Assembly: GCA_009746045.1 (NCBI GenBank)
Contig: RPFO01000008.1
Location: 1-42,822 of the forward strand
Source of the DNA: Mesostigma viride
Lineage: Eukaryota; Streptophyta; Mesostigmatophyceae; Mesostigmatales; Mesostigmataceae
Length of the DNA: 42,822 bases
Direction of reading: 5' to 3'
In this document: positions 29,401 through 41,542 of the stretch, piece by piece
Layout: each line of letters opens with the position of its first letter
Position numbering within the stretch: the first letter of the stretch is position 1
The notes under the pieces: model-generated
Database searches by the model: none
Told to the model about the DNA's origin: nothing
The model's input: only the letters and a program-made list of their open reading frames with translations
Program-made: the position numbers and the translations under genes

Positions 29401-30885
29401 GTGGGCCGGGTGCAGTGCAGCCCACCCTGGCCCGCCCATCAAATGACATCGAGGCTTGACCTGAAACTTGTTGCACGTTGCTACTAGGATAAAGGGACGG
29501 AAAGAATTTCAGCACCGACGGGGGACGGGCGATTTCAGCAACGGACGGAAGGAATTTCAGCGGCGACGGGCGACGGGCTAACGGAACCCCATAAACGGTC
29601 GGCCCACCAATTTGCTGCGTTCTGCGTCGCGGCCCAATCACGAAATTTCAAATTTTGATGGCCACGGGATGACGTTATGGCTGTCGCAGCGACCTGTTTA
29701 GTTGGTCGTGCCTGATGTGCAGCTACGTTTTCATTGTTGGAGGGTTGGAAACGGGGTTTGAAAGGACAAACGCTCAGTTATTTAGTGACGGGTCTTTGGA
29801 ACTCCTGGACTGTTGGTGCCGTAAGCTCTTTGAGAGGGTTGCTAGGAAGACGAACTGTCAGGGTAGGAGGTGGCACCGGTCTGACGCCTGGTAAAGCTGC
29901 GTTTTTTGTTTGCTGGGCTTTTGAACGGTGCTGAATGCATATTTTTGCTTCCAGGCGGTCCATTGTGTTCACGCGAGGAGGGGAGAGGGGATAGGGAGGG
30001 GCCGTTTGCTTCCCGGGCGGTTCCATGGATCATGTCCCGCCATATGCACATATGCCAACCGTCTTTTGCGCTCGGTTTCCTTTTATTTCGGTTTCGCCGC
30101 TTTGGAACGTCGTTTCATGCATTAATATGCTTCGAGGCCGTCTCTTTGCGTTGTGTTTCCGTCAGCAGCGGGAAAGGAGGCCCGGTTTGCTCGGCCATCA
30201 TATTCGTTGCGTCTCTTCCTGGATGGGAGGTATGCCTCCCGCTCTTTGTTGCTGTATTTCGATGGGGAATGCTTTCGAATGCCTTTCCATTCTTTTCCCT
30301 GCACCCACGCAGTATTTTTCCGTTGTGTTTCGGTGAGCCACGGGAATGGAGTCAGCGTAGGCTTAGCGAGCCTCTCCGGTGCGTCATTCCCTGTCGTGCA
30401 GGTGTGTCTTTGTTATTCTAAACGCCAGATCTGTCGTATTTCGACTTGGAGTGTCATGAAATGTCCATCAACTGATTTGTTGGCAGATTTTGGCTGGGGC
30501 AGGTACCGCATCGGCATGTGTTCCACCATTGGGACATGGCTGCAACTATGTACCCCAGTCACCTGCCACCCATCTGACTTGGGCCAACTCATCCCCTTTC
30601 TTGTGTTTGTTGCTCCTGCGTGGGCTGTTTTGAAAGCAGGTATGCTGCCTGCGGGGGATGGCCCAGACGCGGCGTGGTATCATGAGCATCAAGCGCGGCT
30701 AGGCAAACGGCCGGGGATATAAGCTCTGGATGTTGATTTTGATTTGGTTTTGTAACTTTTGATGATCAGTTTATAAAGGACCGTAAGGCGGCTTTTAATT
30801 TTTCCATTCTTCTCCATTTTCCCTTCTAGTTTATGGAGCTCTGCATATGCTTCCCTCCTTTATCGAGGATCGCATTAACGAGGAG

Positions 30886-31262
30886 AGCATGGTAGACGGT
30901 GTGCCTTACATTGGTTGCTCAAGTAATAACTGTGTGTGCCCACGTCCATGTGTGCATGCTCTCTCCCATTCCCTAGGTTCATGGGACACTAGTTTCCCTC
31001 GTGCTTTGTAATATATGGCTAGCTTGTTACCTTGGAATGTGAGTTATGTGCGCTGAAATTAAAGCCCATTAGGCGGTGCATGGTATGCAGTGTGCCTTAT
31101 TGGTTGCTCAACTATGTGTGTGCCCTGCACGTCCATGTGTGCATGCTCTCTCCCATTCCCTAGGTCCATGGGATGCTAGTTTCCCTTCGGGTTTTTTATA
31201 TATGGCTAGCTTGTTACCTTGGAATAAGTTGTGTGCTGAAACCCATTAGGTGGTGCATGGTA
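30886..31262. repeat. Tandem ~190-base duplication inside the CACTA-like element
   Basis: GCATGGTA..GTGTGCCTTA..TTGGTTGCTCAA through TTGTTACCTTGGAAT..CCATTAGG occurs twice in direct order with small indels. No reading frame is shared by both units. Confidence 0.85.
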
Positions 31263-31829
31263 GATATGTGTCAGTGGTTCCAATGATTTTTAGCAATTTG
31301 ACTTTTCTTATGTATTTATGCTTAGATGGAGACGTGCACATATGAATAACTTGGATGTTGGATGTATGGATGTAAATTAACTTCGCTTCGATGTTGGACT
31401 TGATTTTTGTGCATGTGACATGAACCTTTGTGTGCTTGCAGAATTAATATTGATATCCAAGGTTGACATCGGGCCACATGCTCATCAAGGGCAGCGACTA
31501 GTGGCGTTTGATGCCTTTCTAGAAATTGATTGACCAAGTGCTTGAGCACTTTTTGTTGCCTAATTATGTAGTTCATACTAGAGCTCATGTATAGCATGTA
31601 TCCATCCAGATGGTCAAGATTTCTGGCATGCGTTTGTTCTCTCCTTGATACATAGTCAAGACGTTCAAGGGTTGTGCATCCATGGCCCCATGTGAAACAA
31701 CCAACATGGTTGTCCACTCATAAATGTATTGCTTGTTTAGTTTGGTACTAAATGATTAACTAGAACAAAGCTATTATGGATAATTATAATTGCAAATCAA
31801 GCACCATCCATTCATGTGAGTAAACATGG

Positions 31830-32165
31830 TAACACTAGGGTAAATACTATGCTCAAGAGTCTTTACCCCACATTTACCCCAACATTACCCTAGAAAGCAC
31901 CATACCCATGCCAAGGGGAAGTGTGGGGTAAAAATAGGGTAAACAGGGGGTAATTATTAGGGGTAATTATTACTCATTATTCCCGGCAATTCACCCCTTT
32001 TGGGGGGGTAAAACGTGGGTAAAAGGTGGGTAAAAGGTGGGTAAAAGGTGGTAAAACAAGATTACCCTTCTTCTACCCCAGGTAAAAAGTGGGGAAAAAC
32101 CAGGGTAATATGTTACCCTTGGAGGGTAATATTTACCCATGTTTACCCTCCTTTTCCCCTGAAAT
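31830..32165. repeat. Right subterminal GGTAAA/TTTACC array
   Basis: Mirror counterpart of 29097-29400, including four close GTGGGTAAAAG units near 32010-32050. Confidence 0.8.
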
Positions 32166-32191
32166 TACCAAAGTTGGAGCCCAGAGTGCTA

Positions 32192-32881
32192 GCTACTTTG
32201 AGCAGGCCATTATGTTGCATCTTAATTTTGTTATAGAGCTATAGTGAGATATAAATGTTAAACAAACTCTCGAGTAAAAGGTCTTACACACGCAACAATG
32301 GCCTGTGCCTCACGCTTACATACTGGCAAACAGCTATAGCAAGACAAGCAAGGCCTTCAATGGGGACAGCACGGCATTGTAATATGTACAAGCGACGAAC
32401 ATTGATCAGCCCTGGCAAAAAAGAATGTCCACCGTATAAAAGCCAATCTTCTGGTGTGGAATCATTTTCAAAAAGATGTATCAGACTACTTGGGCTTTCA
32501 TTCACCTGGAAATCTTCATTAGGGGTCGCCCGTCCCACGCCGGCGCCAGCAATGTCGACGTTTGCATTCTCGTGAAGCGGCTCATTGGTGGCATCCCGAG
32601 CGGTGTTCCCTGAAAAGGTCGAGGGGGAACCCAAGGCAATTGTGTGCGGCCAGCTACATGATTTAGCATTGCCGCCCACTCAGGGTCCCGAAATCGGTAA
32701 GAGTAAGATACAAAAAGGCGACTCTATTGCGCAATGTAGGTTTGAAGGATGAGTTAGAAATGGGGTAATAATGGCGGAAATAACTCATGGGTTTTCATGA
32801 TCCCTCCATGGCAGCTCCAAATGAGCACTGTTGGAAAACAACGAACTTAGAATACTGTACCCTTAATAGTTGCCCGTTCGC
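32192..32881. other. Spacer with one unrecognised minus-strand frame
   Basis: A 131-codon minus-strand frame spans 32284-32679 (contains HTIALGSPSTFSGNTARD and NESPSSLIHLFENDSTPEDW). Its composition is not obviously repetitive and it could be an exon of a host gene, but I recognise no family and see no supporting neighbour. The rest is unassigned. Confidence 0.3.
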
Positions 32882-33110
32882 CCGACGGTGTTGTTATGTA
32901 CGCCGTACGGTTCGAATAAAATAATTCTGTACGCGTGCTTTACGCTGCGGATAAAATACACGTATTCTATGAAAAATATGGGACTTGGATTTAGAACTTT
33001 GGGGGGTGCCAGGCTACCAGCGGGCAGCGCGGCGCCTAGGTTCTTTGGCACGGCGTCTACACACTGTGTACTTCCCCGTCTGCCGGAAAAATGTTTGCTT
33101 TGGGCCTAGG
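32882..33110 (-). mobile_element. hAT element end fragment (copy B)
   Basis: From CCGACGG..GTACGCCGTACGG through AAAATACACGTATT and TACCAGCGGGCAGCG it matches the reverse complement of the right end of the hAT element at 28050-28228. The tip is worn (CCGACGGTG for CCGGGTTGG). The opposite end is missing. It is preceded by CCGTTCGC (32874-32881), the same octamer as the duplication of copy A. Confidence 0.65.
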
Positions 33111-33385
33111 GGCTAGGAATTAAAAGTTGGCTTGATCATGATGACGAAGCTGGGTGCAAGGTGCCCTGGCCATAAATTGCGAGAGTGGCCATAGCGAAAT
33201 TAGCAACATAGGGCAAGGGAAATGCAAATCAAATGCTCGAATGTTGAACTGACGATGAGTTCATGATATTAGATTGTGGCGGGAAGTAGCTGGTTCATAA
33301 TATCTCAGCTTTCTTTTTATGCCATCGGCATGGGGAATTCTACGCATTTTTTGGTCACGCGGAATCAAATAGAATTCATGATACT
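33111..33385. other. Short unassigned spacer
   Basis: No repeat family, gene or RNA seen. Confidence 0.5.
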
Positions 33386-34236
33386 GTACCTCCATATATG
33401 TTTTTGATACATTTCCCATACAAACATTGCATGAGTGTGAGGCAGTTGGCTGGTCTCTCTGGCATCATCATTAGCACGTAACTGGTGAGTAAAAGCTTCC
33501 CATTGACAGCATGTGCCAGGTGCCAGGTGTGCTGGCCATCACCTGGCAAGCTATAGCAGCTTAGGCCTAGTTTATCCTTGCTAGGGCAGGCTGAAATAGG
33601 CTCAACATCACTAGTTTGTTGGTGGCTGCCTCCTAGAATGCATGCCTTACGTAGGGTATCCGTACCACGTTACCTACGTGCATGGACAAGGTGGCACCTG
33701 CACATAGGTGCCATGTAAGGGCAGTGTGATGATGCAGTTATGTTTCCCCATCATTGTGGAAGGGAAATGTATTGTTTGGCATGGTTGGGGGCCATATTAG
33801 TAGGTAGTATGCCCACCCCTACCCCCTTGGTTGCTTTTTACCAACGGTACCCCTATGGGCTGTACTGGGTGTAACTGCTGGTATACCCACCCAAATGATG
33901 ACCCCAATAGCTCAAACTGTTCAGCAACTAATTGTTTATCATCCCTGAAGTGGTACATAGGTGTCTACAGTGTAGGTCTTACAACATAATTCAAAATGCA
34001 CATTCTACCAAAAATGAAAACGCGCGTCTTGACCCCCCTGACTTTGACGGCAGTTATATATGGCCTACCCTGCATATATGTGAGGTTGTGATATACCAAC
34101 CCGAAGGGCAACTCATGGACATGCTTGGCCCCCAAGGACAGCCATTGGATATGGGTAGGTTGGATGGCATCTGGTTTGCAAATTTGTGAAGATCCAGCCG
34201 ATTTATCGTCAGGATCTCGGCCCATTTAGGGGTTAA
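33386..34236 (+). mobile_element. TTAA-1 element, 5'-truncated copy V
   Basis: Matches the right half of copy II from CCTCCATATATGTTT onward, including the variant subterminal GAAGATCCAGCCGATTTATC, and ends CCATTTAGGGGTTAA. The left half is absent. Its terminal TTAA appears to be shared with the neighbouring TTAA-3 copy. Confidence 0.85.
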
Positions 34237-35799
34237 TACGTCCACAAAGTTGTAACCACACCTATTTTTAGGACTGAGTTCAACTCAGTCCTAATTTTAG
34301 GGCTGAGTTTTAGGGTTTTGTAGAAAATTCACCTAAGTCACATTACTTGCGGTAAATACCCAAATAAATTTAATCAAATACTAGATAAAAAGATCTTTCT
34401 TGGACATATTTTTGCGTTTTTTTTTATTTGATTGGGACGGTCAAATGTACGGTCAAAGTACAGGTGGTAAGGTTACTTTTTCATGTGAAACGTGAGTTCC
34501 GGAAATGCACGACCTAGCCATGGTGGCTTGCGCCCATGCACGCAGTTCACGTTTGCGGAAGAAATAGCTGGTCAAACTCAGGAAATAGAATTTATATGTC
34601 CTAAAGATCATACAAACCAATTTTTAGCTCACTGGGATGCGGTTTACTAGGTGTCGGCACTGCTCTTGCTGGAAAAAACTACGATCAGGCAGGTCGACGG
34701 AATTGATGACTACAATTGCTTTCCCGCGCAAGTTGAAGGTTTATATGCTTATTATTATTTTTCATCATTCATTGTCCTAGAATTCAGGCAGTGGCAGTAA
34801 GGATGTCATTATTTTGACCACTCTGTCACGTCATCGTTTGTGTGCCGCAAGTGCCACTTTTGCGGGAACCGCCTGGGCCAAGGTAACGCCAGCCATGCCA
34901 GGTAAAGCTGGAATATCGTTGCCTCATCGTTTCTTGATGTTCTTACATGAGTTCAGTCTTGCGAGGCGTTGGAAGTTCAGACTCTTGATGCTCTTTCTTG
35001 ACCGTTGCCTGCCCCTCTCTAAACCCCCTTTGTAGATGATGTTACCGGGCATTTGCCTTATCCTAGTGTGGTTGTGCAGGTTTTCAGGCGCTGTGTGGGT
35101 TCAAACACCTACGTATATGTTAGTTATTCTTTTGCTACGTTCATACTGCATGATTGTGTGGCCATGGGCTGCATCAAGCGTGTTTTCAAGCTTGTACGGG
35201 TGAGTGACAAATCTTGGCGATAAACCACTGTCAGCATGTGCCAGCAAGTATGTTGCCCATGTCATGGCTAGGCAAAACAGTTTTAGCCATGTCTATTCTT
35301 GTTAGAAACAATTCAAATATGCTTAACCTAACCAGCATATTGGTTCTTAACACTAATACTATACAACCCTTGTGTGGGTAGGTATCCAAACCCATTCCCT
35401 ACGTGCATGCACAGGCTCTCACACATACTAAGACAATATAACTGCAATATGTTGATGCAAGCATGTTTTCCTATCATGCCTGAAGGGAAATGAGTTGATT
35501 GGCATGGTTGGTGGCCACCGTGGTGTGTAGTATGACCGCACTTACATGCTAGCAAATTGCTAGCAACCTCCAATCCCATTCTTAGGGTTGGTGGGGTTTT
35601 GGCATGTTTCAGGCAGTGCCAGTGGCCGAATTGAGTCCAGTTTTTTGCCACAGTTCAAGAACTCTATTATCTACATGCCTATGATTTTTAATAGTGAATA
35701 TGGATTTTATTGGATTTTACACACTCGTGCTTCCACAGAAAATTCCAAAATCGCGAGTAAGGGTTGAGACTCATGTATAATTTTACATGATTTGGTCAA

Positions 35800-36505
35800 C
35801 AGGAGGAAAAAATGGTTCCGACTTACAAAGGACTTGCAAAACTTAGCCCTTACCGGGAGAAGACAAGTCTGCGGGGGCTGATTTAAGAGGTACCTTGAAA
35901 TTAAATAAGAGGCGTGCCTCTATGAATATATAGCTTTGGAGGCGAGTTTCTGTTGGCGTATTGTACGATTGATAGATTGGTAGTGCATTGGTGGTACTGC
36001 ACGACGGTATTGGACGGAGTTCCCGGAATCCCGGTCTGGCAAGCGGATTTTGCATCTCACGGGTACATCTCACGGGTACATCTCACGGGTACACGACGCG
36101 GCACGACGTTGTACAGCAAAATGGCTCGCAGAAAAGCTAGGAACCTAGGCGACTATTTGGTGCCGCGTCGGTCGTGACGTTGTTTACTCCGTTGGATCTG
36201 CATCTACGGCGTTCGTGGGTTGTTTCGAAACCCGGTCGATGAGATTTAACGGAGAAGTCGAGTATATAACTGATCATTTTTTGACAACTGAGTGAAAATG
36301 TAAAATTCGAAATGAAATAAACAGCTTGAGATGTCGTTCAATACTGCAAGTTATCGCCAATCGAAACTCGCGTCCAGTAATATATCTGGATAGAGGCATG
36401 TCTCTTATTTAATTTCAAGGTACCTCTTAATTAATCTCGGGCCCCGCCTCGGGCTATAAGTTTGCAAAAAAAAAAGTCTGTAAGTCCGGGCAAAGGTGAA
36501 TACAA
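35800..36505. mobile_element. MITE-like foldback element in TTAA-3 copy B
   Basis: Absent from copy A at the same place. Outer inverted ends are (C/G)GACTTACA..ACTT..TTGCAAA (35818 and 36488). Inner 39-base inverted repeats at 35885-35923 and 36390-36428 differ at only 2 positions (AAGAGGTACCTTGAAATTAA start). No target duplication is clear, so the superfamily is unresolved. A short plus-strand frame (35953-36177) has basic ends but no known domain. Confidence 0.7.
36053..36091. repeat. Three tandem 13-base units
   Basis: CATCTCACGGGTA three times in perfect direct order inside the MITE. Confidence 0.9.
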
Positions 36506-36671
36506 CATATGATTTTTTAAGCATATTCCCAAGCATTAGCATGATATTGAGTGCTATGATGGATATCAAACATATATGGGGTACCCCCTACCGTTACCGC
36601 CATGTGCATGATCTCAAAGATGGTATACTCAGTCCTATTTTTAGGACTGAGTTTTTACAAACGACGTGATG

Positions 36672-37214
36672 TGATGTCCAGACCAGGGTACCCTGCTGAC
36701 TTTGAGCACGGTTTTGGGCGGGAAAATATTGTCAGATATACGGTCAGTCAAAGGTGCTACGGACAGTAATATCTAGATCTCGGTGCTTGATAGCAAAAAA
36801 GTCACGGTCGGAAATTGGCACCAGAGCGGTTGACGTGGCGAATGGTGGTAATTGCCCTAATCTTGCCGCTTGACATACTCAGGTCTTTCGCAGAGTCACT
36901 GCAGGCTGCTCTTAGTGTACCAAATAGAAAAGTAGTTTCCAATAAAAATACACATACATGCGCCAGGCAGGCATTCAGAAGGGTGTGTTTAGTGCAGCAT
37001 GCCATATCATCGTTATGGACAAACAAACGGCAGTCTGCAACCAGTGCACGTCCTTCACGGCATGCGAAATGTGAGACTCAGCGACAGCTGTAGTCCATCC
37101 GGCAGGGCACCCTCTACCAACTAAATCCTTGGCTGAAAATACTTCTTATCAAGATAGGGCCAAAATGTTCAAACGATCGAGACCTGATGCACACCCCAAT
37201 GGTATGTGACACAA
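36672..37214. other. Spacer, no gene recognised
   Basis: Open frames of 92 codons (+, 36815-37093) and 74 codons (-, 36802-37026) overlap and match nothing I know. No repeat seen. Confidence 0.45.
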
Positions 37215-40200
37215 TTAACCACCAAATGGTTTGGCAGCCGATTTTTCCGCCAAAAAATGACTTACAGCCGATGCATCGGCTGCACAGCGGGGGACGAAAT
37301 TGCGCGAACAGTTTTGAGAATTTCAAAAACGTTATATACAGTAGCTGAGAGAGTGAAAGTTTATAAGTTTCTTCCAAGCGTGATACAGTACTATTAACTT
37401 CGATACCTTTGGACAAACTTACGACCAATGTCGTAAATGATGTTCAGAGCTGTCAAAGTACCGTGGGCAAGGGTACTTTTTCACGTGAAAGGTTAGTTCC
37501 AGAAATGCACAACCTAGCCATGGCGGTGTGCGCCCATGCATGCAGTTTGCGGATTGCGAACGAATAAGCTGGCCAAATTCAGGAAATAAGTTTTATACGT
37601 CTTAAAGGTGCTACAGATTGATTTTTAGCTCAAGGCATTTGTTAGGAATCAGCTACGGCGCAACAGGACGGGTTTGGAGGATTATTTCTACTTGATATCA
37701 CACATTGCTGTTCGAAAAAAACAGCGGCAGTAAATATTCAACATTTTCAGCCACTGTGTCACATCATTTTGTCAGTCCCACAAGGCAACTTTTGCGGGCA
37801 GCGCCTGGCCCAAGGTAACGCCAGCCGTACCGGGTAAGGATGGGATATTGCTGCTTTCTCGTTTATTTAACCCTTAGTCCGCTGACCCATTTTTGGCACT
37901 TTCATACCCCTGAAAATGAAAAAAATCATAACTCACAGGCCACAACTCCAAATACCCCAACCAAGATGCTAGGAGTATCTACACTTCAAGGGCTTTCAGA
38001 ATATGCAATGATACAACGGCTTTATCAAAGCATTTTGATGATAGCTCTACTCAAAGTTGGCCAAAAGACGATCTTTTTTCCCCAAGGTAAAGTCTCCCCC
38101 CCCTAACTTTCCAGGTACATAGGGTAGGGAATCTCAATATCAACATTGGACAACTTTAATAGTTGGATAGTCCAATGGTGGTTTCCTTGGGTCAGACCAC
38201 CCGGATAACCCATTAGACCTATATAAGGTGCGCATATACGTGTGTGGGTTATGCGCGCGTAAACAGCCATCTATGACATGCAATACAAGAATGCATTATA
38301 ACAAGCTATAAAAGATTGCCAAAGGTGCTGGAATACAAACATGTTGCCTACCTGCATTAACGAAATGATATGCTCCAAAGAAATGCCATAAACTGGTCAC
38401 TTTCAGGGCTAATACCGCTCTTTACAGCAGGCATGGAAGCTTGCTGAAAGGTGCACTAAAAATCTCGTCAAATATAATGCATGGGAGACGTATTCCACTG
38501 CAAAAGACACGCAAACACGTTGCCGTACCTGGCTCGTTCACGTCCTGACCGGATTCCAGTGGCCGGGACCCTCATATCTCACACATACCACTGCTTTACA
38601 GGCATAGGTCGCCATAGCCGCATCATGCATGCATCCTTTATGATTTCCAGTTGATGCTGCGTTCAAAGATTACCTATAAACGCGTCCGCATTCCCAGCAA
38701 ACGCATCAGCGGACATCCCGTACCTAATCTGGATGCTTGGGCTGGCGCAGACTGCCCGGCCATGAGGATAAAATGGAAATGTGATAGGCGATGACTTGTC
38801 TGGCACTGACGACCAAGAAGGCAGTATTTTCCTACCTGTATTTTCCCAATCCTAAAAATCTGGCCATGTCTGACCTACGAAAATCACGCATCATCATTCT
38901 GAGCAACATTCTAAACCGTTTCTAGCCGCGAGACGCAAAATTTCCCTGATAACGGCACGTTGGCAGCCATATCTCGTCGCGCGCGCGCGCGAGTGAAAAT
39001 TTCCCGCCAAAGTCACGTGAACCCCTATGATTACAGCCTTATAATTACCAGGCTATGGCGGATATTACCCCCAAACCTATGCATCACCTTCGTCCCTAAG
39101 TGTTCCCGGACCCACCGGACAACTGTCCTCCGTCACAAGTGGCGCGACGCTCTCCGCGCGGCGCGAAATTCGACCGTTAGTCAACCCCCCGACAGGTCGG
39201 GGGATTAGCGGACTAAGGGTTAAGTTTTATACTCATACGTTTAAGCTTGTGAGGCATTGTTACTTAACAGTTTCCATGCTCTCTCTTGACCATGGCTCTG
39301 CCCCTCTCTAAAACCCTCTCCTTCGATGATCTTACCAGGCATAGCCCCATAGTGTGGTTGTGTAGGTTTCTATGCTTGGTATAGTTTTATATATAGATGA
39401 TCACTTTTCTATATAGATGTTAGTCATCCTCTTCCCACTTTCATACCGCGTGATTGTGTGGTCTCATGCTGGTTCAAGGGTGCTTCCAAGCATCAAAAAG
39501 TGAGTGAAAACTTTTTGTGAGAAACCACTGCCGCCATGTGCCTAGTGCAGGTATGCTGGCCATGTCATGTCAAGGTTTGCCTGTTTTAGCCTTGTATATT
39601 CTTGTAAGAAACACCTGAAACATGTCCAACCTGCCTGTGATCTTGGTAATAAACACTTATATCACAAACCTTTGTAGGTATGTAGGTATTCTAGCGCATT
39701 CCCTCCATCCATGCATGGTCTCCCACACATACCAAGCTGTCATATAACAGTGATATAATCATGCAAATATGTTCTCCTGTTATGGTTGTATGGAAGTGGG
39801 TTGAATGGCATGGTTGTTGCCCACTTTGGCAGGTGATACGACCATGCTTTCCTAGCGCACATCCCCTTGGTAGTGTTAGGCCACGGTCACCCTTGCAGCT
39901 TGCATAGAATGTAACTTGTGATATACTCATCCAAATGATGACCTGTTTAGCTCTGCTTGTTCAGCAACTAAATCTTCATCCTCCCTGAAGTAGTGGACGT
40001 TGCATAAGTATTTTACAACAAGTCACCATGCACGTTCTCCCACAAATGAAAACACGCATGTTGACCCCCTGATTTTGACAGCAGTTTATAGCACGCCTTG
40101 CAGATATCTAAGGTGTAAGTATACATATCAAGCGTTGGGGCAACATATGAACCTGCTTGGCCCCCAGGGATGTCCTACCCTTGATCACTATAATTGGTTG

Positions 40201-40266
40201 GTTCAGGGGGTGGTCCCCTAAAATCGCATTTGAAATCGGCTGTAACCCAAACCATTTAGGGGTTAA
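37215..40266 (+). mobile_element. Diverged TTAA-1 element, copy IV (interrupted by TTAA-2)
   Basis: Left end TTAACCACCAAATGG with palindrome GCCGATGCATCGGC (37267-37280); right end CCATTTAGGGGTTAA (40266). The core (GTACTTTTTCACGTGAAA, GCCTGGCCCAAGGTAACGCC, GGTGGCCA-like segments) is clearly related to TTAA-1 but well diverged and intermediate toward TTAA-3. A TTAA-2 element is nested at 37867-39223, leaving ~1.7 kb. Confidence 0.85.
37867..39223 (-). mobile_element. TTAA-2 element copy B, complete
   Basis: Perfect 16-base ends TTAACCCTTAGTCCGC and GCGGACTAAGGGTTAA, 1357 bases including TTAAs. In reverse orientation it aligns with copy A (GTCAGACCACC, TTATATAGGT, CGCGCGCGCGAGTGAAAATTTCCCGCC segments) and has a single right-end unit. 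The open frame 38960-39208 is not conserved in copy A. Confidence 0.9.
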
Positions 40267-41541
40267 ATAGACAGCAGAGGCATAAAACTCTGCGTCCATT
40301 AGAGGAAAGCAAATCTCCTGAATAAGTGGCTGCAGGGTGTCTAACTACTATAATCGCTATCCAAATAAATAATGTCCATAGATGTCCTATACTTGTTGGG
40401 GAAAACTTCTTAAATTAGTTCAAAACTTGAATACTGTAGTAACACCAAGCTCCGTATGTCTGGCCCCTTATCACCAGACTTCCCTTATGGTCAAAATGAG
40501 AGCGAACACATCTGCATTGTAGAATCTTCGAATTACTTGCCCCGATCCGTGGGTAAGCTTACTCTACTGTGCAGTCAGGCTTAAGCTGTCAAGACTGTCG
40601 ACAAGTCTATATTTACTATAACAACGACCGATAGAGGCCGGCGGCGTGGTATTGTCAAGCTAGGACCATGGAATTTTAACCACGCCTGCAAATCAACTAA
40701 GAACAGTGCACACAACTGCCGTACGACTTCAAGCATCAATTTGTCCCATCAATGCCGCATGAGGTCATGGCACACCCTTTCTCTGACACTGAGCCGCCCG
40801 TTATGTACATCATCTCATGGGTGAAGGGTGATGCTATTTTTAGAAGACATACTACACCCTGGTCTAGGACCCACATATCTGCATGCTTGGGTAGTTCCAA
40901 CAACGTAGTATGCCTTAGCAGAAAAAAATATGTACTAACCTGGGGATCCCACAAGAAATATGTGCAAGCAACTGAGGTGGCGTTACAGTTGCATCAGTCC
41001 ACTGTTGTATCAGGAAACGATGACCAGCCACCACTTACCATACTGTAACTGGCCACACATAAAAATAGGTAGATCTGAGAGTGGAGCCAACCACATACAA
41101 TGCCATACGTACCCGCAAAAACAGTACAACGGCAGGCCAGAAGCAGCACCGTGATGAAAATGAAATTCTTGGGGCGCATTTTCCACTCGATATGTATGCT
41201 GCGCCACAAGTGCCGATGCTACTGCCGATGTTGGCACTGGACTTGGCAGTCGTTGATTCACTGGCGCCGCAGGTAAATTATGCCTGCATCGCACCAAATA
41301 CAATAGCAAGTTATATGCGTGCATATTATTATTGATAACAAAACGTATTGCTGGACTGTGTCTGGTGAGCATGCGCCTTCTTCATAAAATAGGAAGATCG
41401 AGTAACCATCAATATCATACCATGCTCATGGAGCTAGACGGATCAGAAGATGCATGTCCATGGTGTGAATCAACTGCAAGCAAATACTGTACATAGGCAT
41501 GCAACGGCTGTCAATCAAAGGGCGTACGTTCATCTGTACAT
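40267..41541. other. Spacer with short unrecognised frames
   Basis: Overlapping frames at 40752-41048 (+, 98 codons) and 41010-41372 (-, 120 codons) carry no motif I recognise. There is no transposon end, repeat or RNA gene that I can see. It is the longest stretch in the window not assigned to an element and could hold non-coding host sequence. Confidence 0.4.
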
Positions 41542-41542
41542 A

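Larger units (their letters stand above)
29083..32188. mobile_element. CACTA-like (CMC/EnSpm) non-autonomous element
   Basis: Inverted ends CACTCTGGGCTCCAA (29083) and its near-complement TTGGAGCCCAGAGTG (ending 32188), continuing as TTTTGGTAA/CTTTGGTAA, flanked by CTA on both sides (29080-29082 and 32189-32191). A CACT- start, a 3-base duplication and long subterminal arrays of short motifs in both orientations are characteristic of CACTA elements. No transposase is recognisable. Open frames between 29734 and 30722 (e.g. 29906-30421) match nothing I know and could be captured host sequence. Confidence 0.75.
34233..36671 (+). mobile_element. TTAA-3 element copy B (interrupted by a MITE)
   Basis: Homologous to copy A throughout: AGGACTGAGTTCAACTCAGTCC near the left end, the core with ACTTTTTCATGTGAAACGTG, and the right end ACTCAGTCCTA..TAGGACTGAGT then TACAAACGACGTG. 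The terminal TTAA is degraded on the right (TGATG) and the left tip is worn. It holds an insertion at ~35800-36505 that copy A lacks. Confidence 0.8.
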
